From Ricinus communis (lineage: Eukaryota > Streptophyta > Magnoliopsida > Malpighiales > Euphorbiaceae), in NCBI RefSeq assembly GCF_019578655.1, contig NC_063260.1, forward strand, positions 30,218,888 to 30,282,887: DNA of 64,000 nucleotides, in the 5' to 3' direction. The notes below the pieces were generated by a model that saw only the letters and a program-made list of their open reading frames with translations, was not told where the DNA came from and did not search any database. The position numbers and the translations under genes are program-made. Shown here piece after piece: positions 47,501 to 59,738 of this stretch (the first letter of the stretch is position 1; each line of letters opens with the position of its first letter).

Positions 47501-50189
47501 TAAGTGCCCAATAACCAAGCGCAGTGGGATAAATACAACTTCTAAACACCCTCCTTCACGTTTAGCATGACATGCAAACGTGCCGGGTCCAAATCCATCA
47601 CCGCAGACAAAAGGCTGGCTCTAATATTATGATAAATGGATTTGGGTAGAACTTATTCCCAAAAGCTAGCTTAAATGAAGAGGGTGCCCAATCCACTTAT
47701 ATACACTATAAGTGCCCAATAACCAAACGATGTAGGATAAATATGACTTCTAACACTTTCAAAGCAGCTAGTTGAAGAAAAGACATCAAGTTCTTGTAGT
47801 GCAGTAACTATTAAGATTATGCTTCTAGAATAAGCATGAAAGAGCACGAAAGAAGTCACAGGTCACATGTCATGACTTTTTTCCATGTTTCTTCTGTTAT
47901 ATTCAAATATCTAGGGAAAGTGATCGTGCCAACATTGATACAATTGTTTGCATCTAAAGCTCCGGCAAGAATTCATCTAAACAGAATATCGTACCTTAAC
48001 TCTGCTCATCATTTCCGAGTCAACGTCAATATGATGCTCATCAACGATGCAGTCGACCATCTTTGCAGACATTTGTTCATGAGACCTAGGAAGTACAATT
48101 ACATAAAAAACAAATAAGAAATTGGCCTGCAAACTCCTAAAAGCTTTGTATAGTTTTTTATCTAACTGGAACAGCATGCATACAGTAAAATTCTGGGGAA
48201 CAAAGCAAAAAGACTTCCTTTTTTATCAACAAAAGCAAAGACTTAAGGCTCCCTATGATTACTTAGAATAATTAGAACAGTTCTCTAATAACAAAGCTCC
48301 ACTTGTAGCAGCAAAAAAGAAACATCTCAAACTTAGACTTCCATGGCACCTAAGAATAGGTTGCAGTGTGACTGAGACAAATACCACATGTAGCGGTAGA
48401 AAAACATTTCCTGACTCAACTCAATTTTATATAAAAATAGCAAAGAAGAGCCAACAACCATTATCATTCTTAAGTTCATCGCATGCATGAAGCACTTTTT
48501 GACAGGAATACATGTTGAAGAGGTACATATTATCAGATCGGGTGCTGATGTTTCATTATGTAAAATAAAGTAGGCTGAATGTAGTCTGTCTAAGACATAA
48601 AACATACCATTTTGAACCATTTGTAACCCTGGGAAGAAACTCGCGTTCAAACAAGTGACTGAATGGACCATGGCCCACATCATGCAGAAGTCCTACAATT
48701 TGTAATAACAGATAGTAGAAAGTACAGAAAACTTAAAACTAGCCGACTTCAAACAGAATCATTTTCAGGTTAAACAGAATAATTAACCTGCAAGCTTCAC
48801 TGTCTGAACATCAAAGTGATCAATACCTAGCTCCAAGCCCTGCAATTATAAGTCTGAGATAAATGAAACTGCTACAGTTTAATTTTTTCCATAACGGTGG
48901 AATTGCAGCACTTAAAAGGATCAGAGCATTAGAAGAAAGCTCATTATCGGTTTATACCTGGTAAAGTTTCAACCTTTCCACAGCTTCACCAGCAAGCCAA
49001 TAAACACCAAGAGAATGTTCAAATCTGGAATGCACAGCCCCAGGATAAACCATATGGGTTGCACCTAAAACACATGAAAACTATATTTACTTACATACTG
49101 TAGCTTCTTTATAGGGTAAGATCATTCACAAACATACAGTAGCTTCCTTATAGGGGTAAGTTCATGAGCTATGACATATCAAGCTGTCTAAGACAAAATT
49201 TGCGTGCTTTTGAGTGAATCCTTGATGCTAAAGACATAAGATTATCAATATTAAGGCCCGCACATGCACCTAATTTGCAAAGTGTAATATGCAAGAATTT
49301 AATTCTGTTCTATTCTATTCTATAAAGTTTACGTTTAGAAACCTCATAGTTGCTAGAGTTCAATTATTTCAACTGAAAGGAAAAACATGGCATTTTGATA
49401 GAAAAGAAATCATGCCAACAATTATATGACTTTGCAAGAATTCAATTCAGTTGAACTCTAGCACATAGATTTGTTTCAGAGGTGGCCATAAAGAAAACAG
49501 GATATGTGTTACTACAGCCAAAAACACCATGGCAGACCACATGTTACACACCGCTACCTGGTTTCCACGAAGAAATTGGTGAAGTACAACTAATGTGAAT
49601 CACGTAAAGATACTTTCTAAATATCTATTAGTAACTACTCAAGTAAAGCACACCTTAGTCTAAATGTCGTAATGAAAAGCATCAAACAAATAATTAACCA
49701 CTATTCTTTTTTTATTAATAACGCGAAATTATGCTAAATTAGATTCACAGCATATACCTAAACACCATCTTCAACTATTATGGAAATATTTATTTTGTTT
49801 TAATATTTTAAAGAAAGTACAACAAACTCACCTAGTTGTTTGAGCTCACGAAGCCTGTAGTACAGAAACGAAACTGAAATTAATAAAAAAAAAAATCGGG
49901 GACAGAAAATCAATAGTACCAAAATAAATAAATAAAAAACTTGCCTTTGAAAATGCTCCGTATCCATAAACTTCAAAGAGAGCTGCACCTCCACAAACAG
50001 AAACCAATTAAATACATAAAAAAAAAAAAGGAAATTGAAAAGAAATAGAGAGAAAAAGAAGAGTACAGGATCGAGATAGATGTTGCCATGGACATTGTCA
50101 CGAACATGCTTGAGTAATCGGGTATTAGGAGATATGGGAAATCTATTTACTGGTGGAAAAGATAAATCTTCGTTGCAGTAAGCTCCCAT
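44526..50189 (-). CDS. VEN4: SAMHD1-like dNTP triphosphohydrolase (VENOSA4)
   Basis: HD-domain enzyme of the SAMHD1 family, expected to hydrolyse dNTPs and balance nucleotide pools; Arabidopsis ven4 mutants have reticulate leaves. Nineteen exons: 50067-50189, 49945-49982, 49832-49854, 48958-49064, 48788-48839, 48608-48692, 47995-48085, 47083-47121, 46883-46950, 46709-46771, 46517-46572, 46367-46440, 46087-46179, 45921-46022, 45746-45826, 45552-45643, 45399-45414, 44718-44828, 44526-44627. They total 1416 nt, 471 residues. Metal-site motifs: H78 (SRFEHSLG), H118-D119 ([13 protein letters not shown]) and the aspartates of GIDVDKFDY (204-212). N-terminus [13 protein letters not shown] and C-terminal region [20 protein letters not shown] match plant homologues. 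There is no SAM domain, as in plants. Intron 2 has a GC donor. Exons 3 (23 nt) and 17 (16 nt) are microexons. Intron 7 holds a TRIM element. Confidence 0.96.
47422..47548 (-). repeat. TRIM terminal repeat (3' copy in element orientation)
   Basis: 127 bp, direct repeat of 47630-47755 with about a dozen differences. Confidence 0.8.
47630..47755 (-). repeat. TRIM terminal repeat (5' copy in element orientation)
   Basis: 126 bp; followed on the minus strand by the primer-binding-site-like sequence. Confidence 0.8.
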
Positions 50190-51408
50190 TTTTTGTAAAA
50201 CTAAACTCACTGATTTTCAGAGAGAAAGAGAGCTATCTATAATATAAGTATATACTGAGTGGTTCGAAATAAAGAAGAGAAGAGTTTGAGATTAGGAAAA
50301 AGAATTAAATGGGCAAAACAGTAGTTTTAGAGAAAGGAAGATTCTCTCCTCTTCTAATTCTAAGATTCTAAAATTCTAAAATCCTAAAATCTACCAGGTG
50401 GAGCGGACGCATGGCGAAGATGTGCCTGCGCCGCCAAAATTGTGTCGCGTCTGTGGGAGCCTCTAATATACTAATAGAATAGAATATTAGTGTTCGCAAT
50501 ATACTCGTCATTTTTAATATTCTAGGGTTCCTATTTTAATTATTCTACCAATCAAATTATAGTCTTCTGATAGGTCTATTTTCGTTGGCATGGTAATAAA
50601 ATAACATTCAATATTAGCATTCTTTTTAAATACATTTTTAAAGATATTACTTGAATTTTATGCTATTTTTAAAATATTATTTTATATAAAAAATAAATAA
50701 AAATAAAAACAATTTATTAATATAAAATTCATTAGAAATTTTAGATTAGTTATAATTAATTCTGTATAAATTTAATTATTTAAAATTTTTAAATTAATTT
50801 ATAAATAAAATTTATTTATAAATTTTGATGAATTTAATTTTAATAAAATATTATTTAAATTTATCTATAAATTTTAAATTTATAAATAAAATCTTATTAA
50901 TTTTATAAATTTCAGTCAAATTTAATTTTAATAGAATATATTATTTAAATTAACTTATAAATTTTAAATTTGTGAATAAATTTTAAATTTATAAATAAAT
51001 TTTATAAAATTTTATCGAATTTAATTTTAATAAAAAATATTATTTAAATATTGATATAAAAGCTAAATATCTATTGAATATTTATAGTTTTAAACAAACA
51101 AAATCAAAAATATAAACTTTGCGTACTATTTTATTTTAAAAGTTAGTTTTAAACACATTTTAGATACATAAACTGAAACTTAATTTCAATTTTCTGTTCA
51201 TCTACCGGAATAAATTTAGATAAATAAAAAGTATGTTATTTAAAATTTTTGGTCTGAGGAAAGAAAAAAGAGTATAAGAGGACACGAGTTTTAGCGTAAA
51301 ACAAATACAGAGAATCATTCCCCAGCTAGATAGATAACATATATAAATGTGAGGCTGATATCTAAAACGAAATTAACTAACTACCGCTACTGCATTTCAG
51401 TCACAGCC
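50190..51408. other. Divergent spacer between VEN4 and PSA3
   Basis: Shared upstream region of two divergent genes. The middle (about 50640-51060) is extremely AT-rich and contains three related 30-bp blocks starting at 50831, 50919 and 51019. A TATATAAA motif at about 51340-51347 lies about 60 nt before the PSA3 ATG. No gene is visible. Confidence 0.55.
50831..51050. repeat. Degenerate AT-rich tandem repeat
   Basis: The block AATTTAATTTTAATA followed by ATATTATTTAAAT recurs at 50831, 50919 and 51019, spacing 88 and 100 bp. AATTTTAAATTTATAAATA-type sequence fills between. It is possibly an old tandem array. Confidence 0.45.
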
Positions 51409-53658
51409 ATGGTAGTTGTGACAACATCTATTTCATCACCATATCTTCTCGCTTCCTGTAACTCCATTTCACCATTTTTCCACAAAATATACAATAATTA
51501 CAAAACACCCACTACGCAGAAACTGAATAACTCTAATGGGTCCTTGTCAATTACAGCTTATATGGAGGAACCGAACTCCATATCCAGTTTTGCAAACAAA
51601 GTCATTGCTTCTCTCCCTGTGGTTGGCCTCCTTGCTAGAATTTTCAATGATGAAGGTGGTATTGGTAGTGACACTATTGATTTTGCTGAGTTTAGAAGAA
51701 GAGTAGGCAAGAAGTGTACTGTTAATGACTCTAGCGCTTTTTATGAGTTTCAGGAGAGGAGAGGCAAGGTAATTACTTTACTTCTCTGACTTTACCTTTT
51801 GCTTTGATGGGTGCGTTTTAATTGACATTAAACCCTTATGGTGTGGGTGGGTTATGCGTTTGATGGGCTTCAGCACATTCAGTTTAGTATGACAATTTGG
51901 AAAAAAATGTTATGATTAGTCTTAAACTTCTGAAATTGGTTTTCTTGTTATGAAATTTTATTTGATTGCAATTAATTCATGAGCTGTGCTACTCCATATT
52001 TTGCAAGAGTTGATTGAGATCCAGATTCAACACTAAATTCTACAATCATTGATTCGTGTAGAATTTAACGTGATGTTTGGTGTGTTGTTTAGTATTTTTC
52101 TCAAGTTATTGAAGATTTTTTTCTGGGTAGGCAGGGGATCCTTTGTATGTTCTACTATGCTGTTGGTTAGCAGCCGTTGGTGCTGGTCTTCTCAAATCCG
52201 AAGAGATTTTGGAGGGGGTAGCGAGGCTTCGGTTATCAAATGATATTGAATTTGAAGAGCAGAACTTCATTCAGTTGATGAATGAGGCAAAAGAGGTTGG
52301 AAATTTTTTACACCAGTGTTAGTTGGTTTATACTTTCAAGCTGGCAAACTATTCTTATAACTAAGACGCCATTGCCAAATTTACTAGCTTCTTCAAGTAA
52401 ATAACCAGAAATTTTTAGCTTCTATCTCAAATTCAAGACTCTTACTTTCCATGCTTTAATACATACGCCAACGTAGTCATTGCTCGGAAAAATCTGAGGC
52501 CTTTATGATGTGTAAGTTTTATCATATATACCAGGCCTACGAATTGACTGATTCTTTCTGATATTGCAGCTTGCCTGTGCAGCTACTGATTCTAACTTGT
52601 TTGAGAGTTGGAAATAAGCTATAAAAGTGTTCAAGCATATGTTGACTTGAGCAAGAAGACCATATTCTGAATCGAAAATATTTTTGTTGACAATCTTCAA
52701 ACCACTTATCTAAAACTTTGAAGTGTAATGAATAGAAGACTTAGCTGTTAAAAAATAACATCATCCACTTTTATTTCTCTACAACCATGAAGTTAACAGA
52801 ACAGTCATCAGTACGTGTACATATGGCATAGACTACTTGCATGGATGCCTCATAAAAAGGATTTTAGACTCTGAACAATATTAACAGCATCTTTAAATTG
52901 AATTGCTCTTGCCTGTTCTTTCTATGGTATTAGAAAGTAATTCTGTCAAAGCAATATAGTAGCAATAGGAACTAGCAAGCTAAGTACCTGAAATGCATAG
53001 ATTAAAGGTTAGACACTTATTTGGTATCGTCTAGTCATCTATATATGATATAGATTATACCTGTTGGTAGATTAGGATCTCTTCTCTTATTAGGCTAGCA
53101 CTAAAGTGATGGTAAATGTATCTGAAATTGTTGTTGCTAATAAATTATGTAAGATAAGGGTGTCTCAGTGTAAGAATTTGCAATGGAGTTTATATGATGT
53201 CTAAATTACAGCAATTTATTACTATTAGGTCTTGGTGAGTGCCATTTTCTGTTCTGACGTTGCTTAGCATTTTCATTTACTTTTAGGGTCTTAAGTTGTT
53301 ATTAAGTATAGTCTTGCAATGATTTTTCAAATTGTAGAAACGGGCAAAACTAAATGTTGCAGCCCCAGCCATTCCCATGGAGATACGAGCTGAGAAGGCA
53401 CTTGAGGCAATTCACATTTGCTGCTTTGGCAAGGATACTATAGAAAAGGAAGATGAGACATTGTTGTGTCGAATGCTGAGTGCTGTTTTCCCATCAGTCA
53501 AGCAGCCAGAAATACAAAGGATTGTCAAAGACAAGGTAAAGAAAGTGGCTGAAGGTACTGATGAGGTGAATGTTCCTGAGCCCAAGAACTTGCCAAAGGA
53601 AGCTGCAAAGTTGCAAATGAAAGACCTTCGATTCCTTAAACAAAATAGAGATACTTAA
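51409..53658 (+). CDS. PSA3: Photosystem I assembly factor PSA3, chloroplastic
   Basis: Nucleus-encoded protein on the stromal face of thylakoids that promotes photosystem I accumulation, reported to cooperate with PYG7. Three exons, 51409-51768, 52131-52295 and 53338-53658, total 846 nt, 281 residues. The N-terminus is rich in Ser/Thr/Asn and lacks acids (MVVVTTSISSPYLLAS), as a transit peptide should be. The mature part begins near YMEEPNSISSFANKVI. Family signatures are FAEFRRRVGKKCTVNDSSAF, then AGDPLYVLLCCWLAAVGAGL, LRLSNDIEFEEQNFIQLMNE and PMEIRAEKALEAIHICCFG, ending MKDLRFLKQNRDT. The ATG at 51409 is chosen because it has an excellent context (GCCATGG). The open frame upstream begins only with GTG. 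GT-AG introns, all in phase 0. Confidence 0.9.
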
Positions 53659-54476
53659 AATTGGAAATGTGATTGGTAATTTAGCCATGTGACTTTTGGA
53701 TGAGTGCACAACTAAGAGCTCCTGATTCAAGTGCCTGGAGTTTTGCTGCTTATGTTGCATTTAATCTCATAAGCTGTACTCTGAAAAGGAAGAAAATGAA
53801 CCCTCCAAACTGCATTGCCATTTCTAGAACATGGCAAAGCATAACTCCGGCAAAAGCTGCTCAGAGTTGAATCTTTTTCTTTTTTTCCTTTTCTTGAGCA
53901 GTTCTTGGTACACTATTAATGTCAATAATGGATATACTGATGAGTTTCTTATCTTATTCTTACTTTAATATTTATTTCCCTTCCTAAATTAAAATGATGC
54001 GCTCATTCTATTCCCTTTTTACCTATGCGAGTATGATCTGCCGTTCTTGGATTGATGATCTTTTGAACTGGAAACAAGTTGAAAAATCTACAATGATGAG
54101 GCAATTGGAAGCACTTGAGAAATATCGGAGATTTCATATCGAAAAAAAGAAAAAAACACAACCAGGACTGAAGTTTTAAGTAAAGACATTTCAATCATAC
54201 ATCATTTTTAGTTGAATAAAAGAGATTCCAATAGGTTATGCTTTCTATCTATTTCAAGTAATACATGTCCAAGCACAAACCATTGTCGCCAAAGAGGAAA
54301 GTTATTATCATACAATAACAATATACTGTTTCTTGCATAAATCACAAGGTTATAGTAATTATAGCCATCAAAAGTTCACTGGTTACAGCATAGTCATTAT
54401 TTTCTCATGGAAGACTCTGAATCTCTCTATAACGGTACATTATTCCAGGACCTCAGATGCTGCACCTCTAGACAGC
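53659..54476. other. Convergent spacer between PSA3 and FDH
   Basis: 3' untranslated regions of two convergent genes; no coding signal or repeat of note. Confidence 0.6.
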
Positions 54477-57116
54477 TCACTGATATTGACTTGCCAGTTT
54501 GCCTTCCTTGACGATGTAATTCTGTAGAGGAAATTCTTCTCCCTTAAAGTATCTGTCAAGCATGTCCTTAACTCCAGCAGCATATCGCAACTGCATAATT
54601 TCCATTCAGTTTGAGTTCCAAGAAAGAAAAAGAACAGAAGTGCAAGGCTAAAGAAAATGAGGACAGAACTTGAAGACCAATACGTACTTGTGCATCAATA
54701 GTGGTTCCTGAAATATGAGGAGTCATTGCTTGATTTGGCATATAGCGCCATGGATGGTCCTTCGAAGCCGGTTGTGGATACCAAACATCCCCACTATAAC
54801 CTGCAATACAAGATACCAACTAGTAACATGAAAAGGAGGAGATCTGTCGGAATTATATTTTTAGGAAGAATAATTAATTTCTGGGTAAGTATTTTGTTAC
54901 CTCCAATATGTCCACTAGAGCAAGCATCAGCAACTGCTTGTGTATCCATGATTGCTCCTCGAGCATTGTTAACAATAAGCACCCCTTTCTTCAACTTTGC
55001 AATCCGATCTTTGTTAAACAGTCCCCTAAACCACAATGATAGATGATCTGGTAAGACTGGTGCCATATTGGAATCTCGGTCGGATCACCCAAGAGGAATT
55101 GACCCGAATTTATTTATATTTATGTTTATAAAAAAATTTAAAAGAAAAATTGGAAGCATTGCTCAAAAGAAAACCTTGTCTTTTCTGTAAGAGGTGTGTT
55201 AATGACAACTATGTCACATTTTGGAAGCATTGCATCAAGATCCTCCTCATATTTTGCCCCCGTCTGATTCTCCAACTCCGGGTCCATCTTAATACGATCA
55301 TGATAGAGGAGATTACAATTGAAAGGTTTCAAACGTTGGAGCAAAAGCCTACCAATGCGCCCAGCACCAACAGTACCAACTGTCTTTCCTTCAAGATCAT
55401 AGGCTCTGTATGCAATACCTGCCACATTCCAGTCTCCACTAATAACCTGATGGTATCCAGGTAAGAAATTCCGGACAAGAATAAGAATTCTCATAAGTTC
55501 GTCTTCAGCAACTGAGACAACATTGCTTCCCGTGACCTCTGCAACAGTTAATCCTGCTTCAGCTGCAGCCTTCAAGTCTATATGATCAGAGCCAATTCCA
55601 GCTGTGAGAAGCAATTGCAGGTTCTTTGCCTTTTTAATCCTTTCGGCTGTAACATAGGCTGGGTGGAAGGGAGTTGTAATGAGGACATGGAGATCAGGAA
55701 TATGCTTCTCAAGTTCTGTAACAAGAAGAACGAAGAAGAAAATAAATCAAAACTTGGCCTTATAAATTGACGATCAGATTTGATGATCTGTAATTCTAAT
55801 GTAAAACCACTGCAACTGATAGGAGAAGAAAAGTAGATCTTCACATAGTAGCCACCATTCCCATATCAACAATCACATACGTTGGAAGTAGAAATTCAGA
55901 TATTACAACCTTTATTTGCATAAACCGTAATACATGTGACAAAGAGCAAGAACTGATGATACCACAAAAATTGGTGTTTGTTTACATTCCATAGAAGAAC
56001 ACTCTGCTCAAAAGTAGATGTAATCACATTAGTCGTCTGATGTACTCGTTTGACATATGTTGCTAACCTTGTAGTTGACTAATATTTCAATTTGTTAGTT
56101 GAGAACAATCAGATATGTGCTTAAATAACTAGATTTTTTTCATATTTACAGCCTCTTGAATGTATCAACATTCAATCACCCTGTGTTATCTTACTTGGAT
56201 GTACTAATAAGATGATGGCAGCCATGTAAAGGCCTTTATCTCTTCTGATGTGCATGTGTATTAAATTAAAGGCCTAAAGGCTAACAGGTCTGTATATAAG
56301 TATACTTACCACAATGTGGTCCTTCTTTGTCATCTGTGACGATATATTGGTGGCCTTGTGATTCTAGCCAGTCACGAATTCCCAAAGCTCCCTCTGCACA
56401 CCCGGAAAAATTGGGATTCATTGAAGCATATTCATTGGCCTTGTAGAATACCCCAACAATCTTTTTGCTCCCTGCAGAAGCCTGTGATCACACAAACCCA
56501 TAACACCAAGCTAAGATTTTATGGCAGTACCGTACTTAAAATTTCACCATTTTACACTGTTTATTGAAACACCTAATTCCTCAGTTACATCACTAGCACC
56601 ATCTTCTATTCTTTGTAGCCATAATGCAATTCTTTTGGAATAGGATTTCATTTTTATAATTGAAGTTTAATGCATTACGCATCCAAAAAAATATCTATCT
56701 AATTCATTTAGTATTTTGGAAGATTAATTCGCAAATAAATTCTTAGTTTCTAGATAAAGCAAGAAGATACCATATTGCCCTAAAAATTAAAATAAATAAA
56801 TAATAATAGCATCCAAGTATCTACAGTCAAACACTTTCTTTTTCTTTAATTGAATTCTAGAAATGGAAAAAAAGAAATGCTGTCAAGGATCTTAGCTCTT
56901 TCTTTTTTATAATCGAAACTGGATAAATTCAATTTGAAATTGACGGCAGAAATTTGTTCACATAAATCCGATTTATTTAGGTGAATTCTGTTTTTAATTA
57001 AATTTCCAAAGAAGGAACACTGTCTTTTCACTCTAGTCTAAACAGAAAATGCATCGTCACTAAGTACTAATTTGATTTTGGAATTAGATACAACCAGTTT
57101 GTTGATGTACAAATAA

Positions 57117-57156
<40 letters not shown>

Positions 57157-58520
57157 TTTAAATTTAAATTTTTTTTGGCATATATTTTAAATTTTTAATA
57201 CATAGAATTTTTATTTTGATACGTGTACTGTTTTTCACACATAACACATAAAATTCAAACTTATCTATAATCTTTTCTATTGATTTATTAATTAATAAGT
57301 TATATACCTAATTAAACACTCATAATCTTAAAAAAATAACATATGAATAATAAATTAATTTTTAATTAGATAATGGTTAGTTTTTTAAGTAAATAATAAT
57401 TAGTTTTCTAATTAAATAATAATTATTCTAAAAAATATTATTATACTATTTATATTTTATTTTATATTAACTAATAAATTAATTTTTTAATTAAATAATA
57501 ATTTAATTATAAAAAATAATATTTAAAATATTATATTCATTAATAAATTAATTTTTAATTCAAAAAATAATAATATCAGTTATATTGATAATTTATATTA
57601 TTAGAATTAATAAATAAATATTTTAAAAATAATTTATATATTATTTTACTAATGAGATTTTAGAAAAATTAAGAATATTTAAAAATAATTAATTTATTTC
57701 TATTTTTAAAAATATTATAAATTAAATATTAAATATTAAAAATTTATTAAATTATATCTATAAATTTAATTTTATAATTAAAATAATAATAATTACCGTA
57801 TAACACACAAGTAAAAAATTAGTTCTAATTAATTTCAGCACTTATAATCACATAAAATTGCAAAGAAACCTAATTATGTATTTTAAAAATAAACACTCAA
57901 GTGTAAAAATAAAATAAAATATAAATTTATGTATTTAAATTTAAAATATAAGAAAAATAATAATTAGGTTCTTTGTCTTATCTCAAAAATGTCGTCACGC
58001 AAAAGCCAAAAATAAATGTGGGCCGTTGACAATTACAGTAAGTCCAGGTAAGCGTAAATAATGACTCTCCAGTGATTGATGATATCACAATTACAAATAA
58101 TCAGAAAATTCAGGACTCCTCCATCACCACCACTGATCAAAAGATAAAGTAGGAGCATCAAAAAAAGACTCAACGCGTTACTCATTAGGTGATGCGTAAT
58201 TGTCGTGTCAAAAATGTCTCTCACTGTACTCTTCTTCATTTCATCAAATATTCATTATTAAAAATCAATCGTTGAATTATTGAAAAGCAAAAAGGAAAAA
58301 ATAAGTAATTTCCAAAAATTTACGGGGAAGCACTCATGGGAAAGCGAATTTTAATTGCATATGATCTTTAAATTAAATTTTAGAAAGAGAAAAAGAAATA
58401 AAAGAAAAAGGGAAGAGAAGGGAATGATTTGCTTACGTGGAGGTGTCTAGAGAAAGCTGAAGAGGTGGATGATGAAGCCAAGGCGCAAATTGCGGAGGCA
58501 GCAGCTTTCTTCATCGCCAT
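54477..58520 (-). CDS. FDH: NAD-dependent formate dehydrogenase, mitochondrial
   Basis: Oxidises formate to carbon dioxide with NAD+ in mitochondria; a D-2-hydroxyacid dehydrogenase-family enzyme, stress-inducible in plants. Six exons: 58437-58520, 56310-56481, 55175-55715, 54901-55025, 54688-54800, 54477-54590; 1149 nt, 382 residues, the usual plant length. Exon 1 is a 28-residue presequence ([20 protein letters not shown]) rich in Ala and Ser with no acids. Mature protein starts near [20 protein letters not shown]. The NAD-binding loop GAGRIG is at 202-207, catalytic Arg R288 lies in NNARGA, and the active-site His H336 in [21 protein letters not shown] and [14 protein letters not shown] are conserved substrate-site blocks. 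The first intron is about 2 kb and very AT-rich; all introns are GT-AG and in phase. Confidence 0.97.
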
Positions 58521-58615
58521 TTTTTAGAAGCAGAAAACAGAGAGAGACGTGAATTTTAAAGAAAGGAAGTGATATTTTTTGAGCTGTGTTTTTTTCGTGT
58601 TCCTAATGGTAAGAA

Positions 58616-58642
58616 TTTATATAGGAAAGTTGATGACGTGGC
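58616..58642 (-). promoter_or_regulatory. FDH core promoter: TATA box and ACGT element
   Basis: On the minus strand TATATAAA (58623-58616) lies about 95 nt before the ATG. Just upstream is GCCACGT (58642-58636), an ACGT-core, ABRE-like site. That would fit the stress induction known for plant FDH, but one motif is weak evidence. Confidence 0.45.
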
Positions 58643-59738
58643 CAAGTTTTTCTTCGCCTTCTGCTCGTGATTTGTCCATTTTCCTTTTCAATTTTTCTTT
58701 TTCAGTTTTTAGATAAACCTTAGCCTAGACCCAGCCACGGCTGTTTCAAACCGAGAAACCAGACTAATTGGTCTAGGTTAAACTCAAAATCAAACCGATC
58801 ACGGGGTTACTTTTACAAAACCATCTGCAACTATCAGGGAAAAGGTCCATGCTTCTTAACCTAAATTGGACAGGATCGGACGGTTCAAAGCATAACTGCA
58901 TTACTATGAACTGTTCAACCTAAGAAATTAATAGGTATATTCGTTAATCGTATAATAAAAAAAAAATAATTTAATTGAATCGGAATCAAACTAACATTCA
59001 ATAAAAATTAGAATCTAAATTGTTCGATGAGCCAACCAGCAAATTATAATTCATAACCATATCAATAGTGAATCGAGAATGATTAAAACATGCATTTCAG
59101 TTTGGGTTGAACCGTTGGGTGGATCTCCGTTAGCCTTATATTTCAAAACATAAAATTACCTATTTATTGAGAAAATAACTAAATATTTTTTTTAAAAGAA
59201 AAATGTGACGTGCCAAAATAATACGATAATAATGAAATAAAACACCCATTAGCTCAATGTATGATTGGTAGTTGGCAGTGTGGCAAAAGGATTAAAATCA
59301 GTTCCAGTACCAATGATTAAGTGGATAATCTTTTTATTTTTCTTTATCTCAATACTCCAATTATCGTAGAAATTATTAAGTGGATGATCTGTTTTTTTTT
59401 TTTTCTAAAAAGAAACTTAATTCATTACATAAATTATTAAATTGTAAAGTACTATTATTGAAGTTACAATTAGGGCCGAGCAATTTGTTTTTATTAATAC
59501 ATCAATTTCTAATATTGTTGTCAATTTGTGACCACCGATGAATTTATCGACATCCATGGCTATCCTATTTTTAACGTGATGTGTATCTTGTTAAGCAAAA
59601 TCAAATACAACTATATGTTTCAAATGAGGCGGCGACTCTATGAGTATGACGTGCACAATTTCAATTTGTTGTCCTCTAAAAGCGTACTATATGTCCCTCC
59701 ATAGAGAAAGAAACAGAAAAAGAAAAACCAGTCTGGTG

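Larger units (their letters stand above)
47422..47755 (-). mobile_element. TRIM (terminal-repeat retrotransposon in miniature) in VEN4 intron 7
   Basis: Two direct repeats of 126-127 bp (47630-47755 and 47422-47548), about 90% identical by eye, enclose an 81-bp core. Read on the minus strand each repeat runs from TGTT(T)AGAAGT to TTTATCA, as an LTR would. Directly after the first repeat is TAATATTAGAGCCAG, a decayed match to the TGGTATCAGAGC primer-binding site. Directly before the second is a purine tract GAAGGAGGG. There is no coding capacity, which fits a TRIM. No target duplication is visible. Same orientation as the host gene. Confidence 0.75.

Noticed and set aside
47422..47755. Satellite or simple tandem duplication
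   Set aside because: The core between the repeats has a primer-binding-site relic and a polypurine tract in the right places, which fits a TRIM better.
44526..50189. Reading the SAMHD1-like gene as an antiviral defence system
   Set aside because: The protein lacks the SAM domain and matches plant VEN4, which is linked to nucleotide balance; nothing nearby suggests a defence locus.
51349..51408. Upstream extension of PSA3 (20 extra codons)
   Set aside because: The extension begins with GTG and there is no in-frame ATG before 51409; the ATG at 51409 has a far better context.
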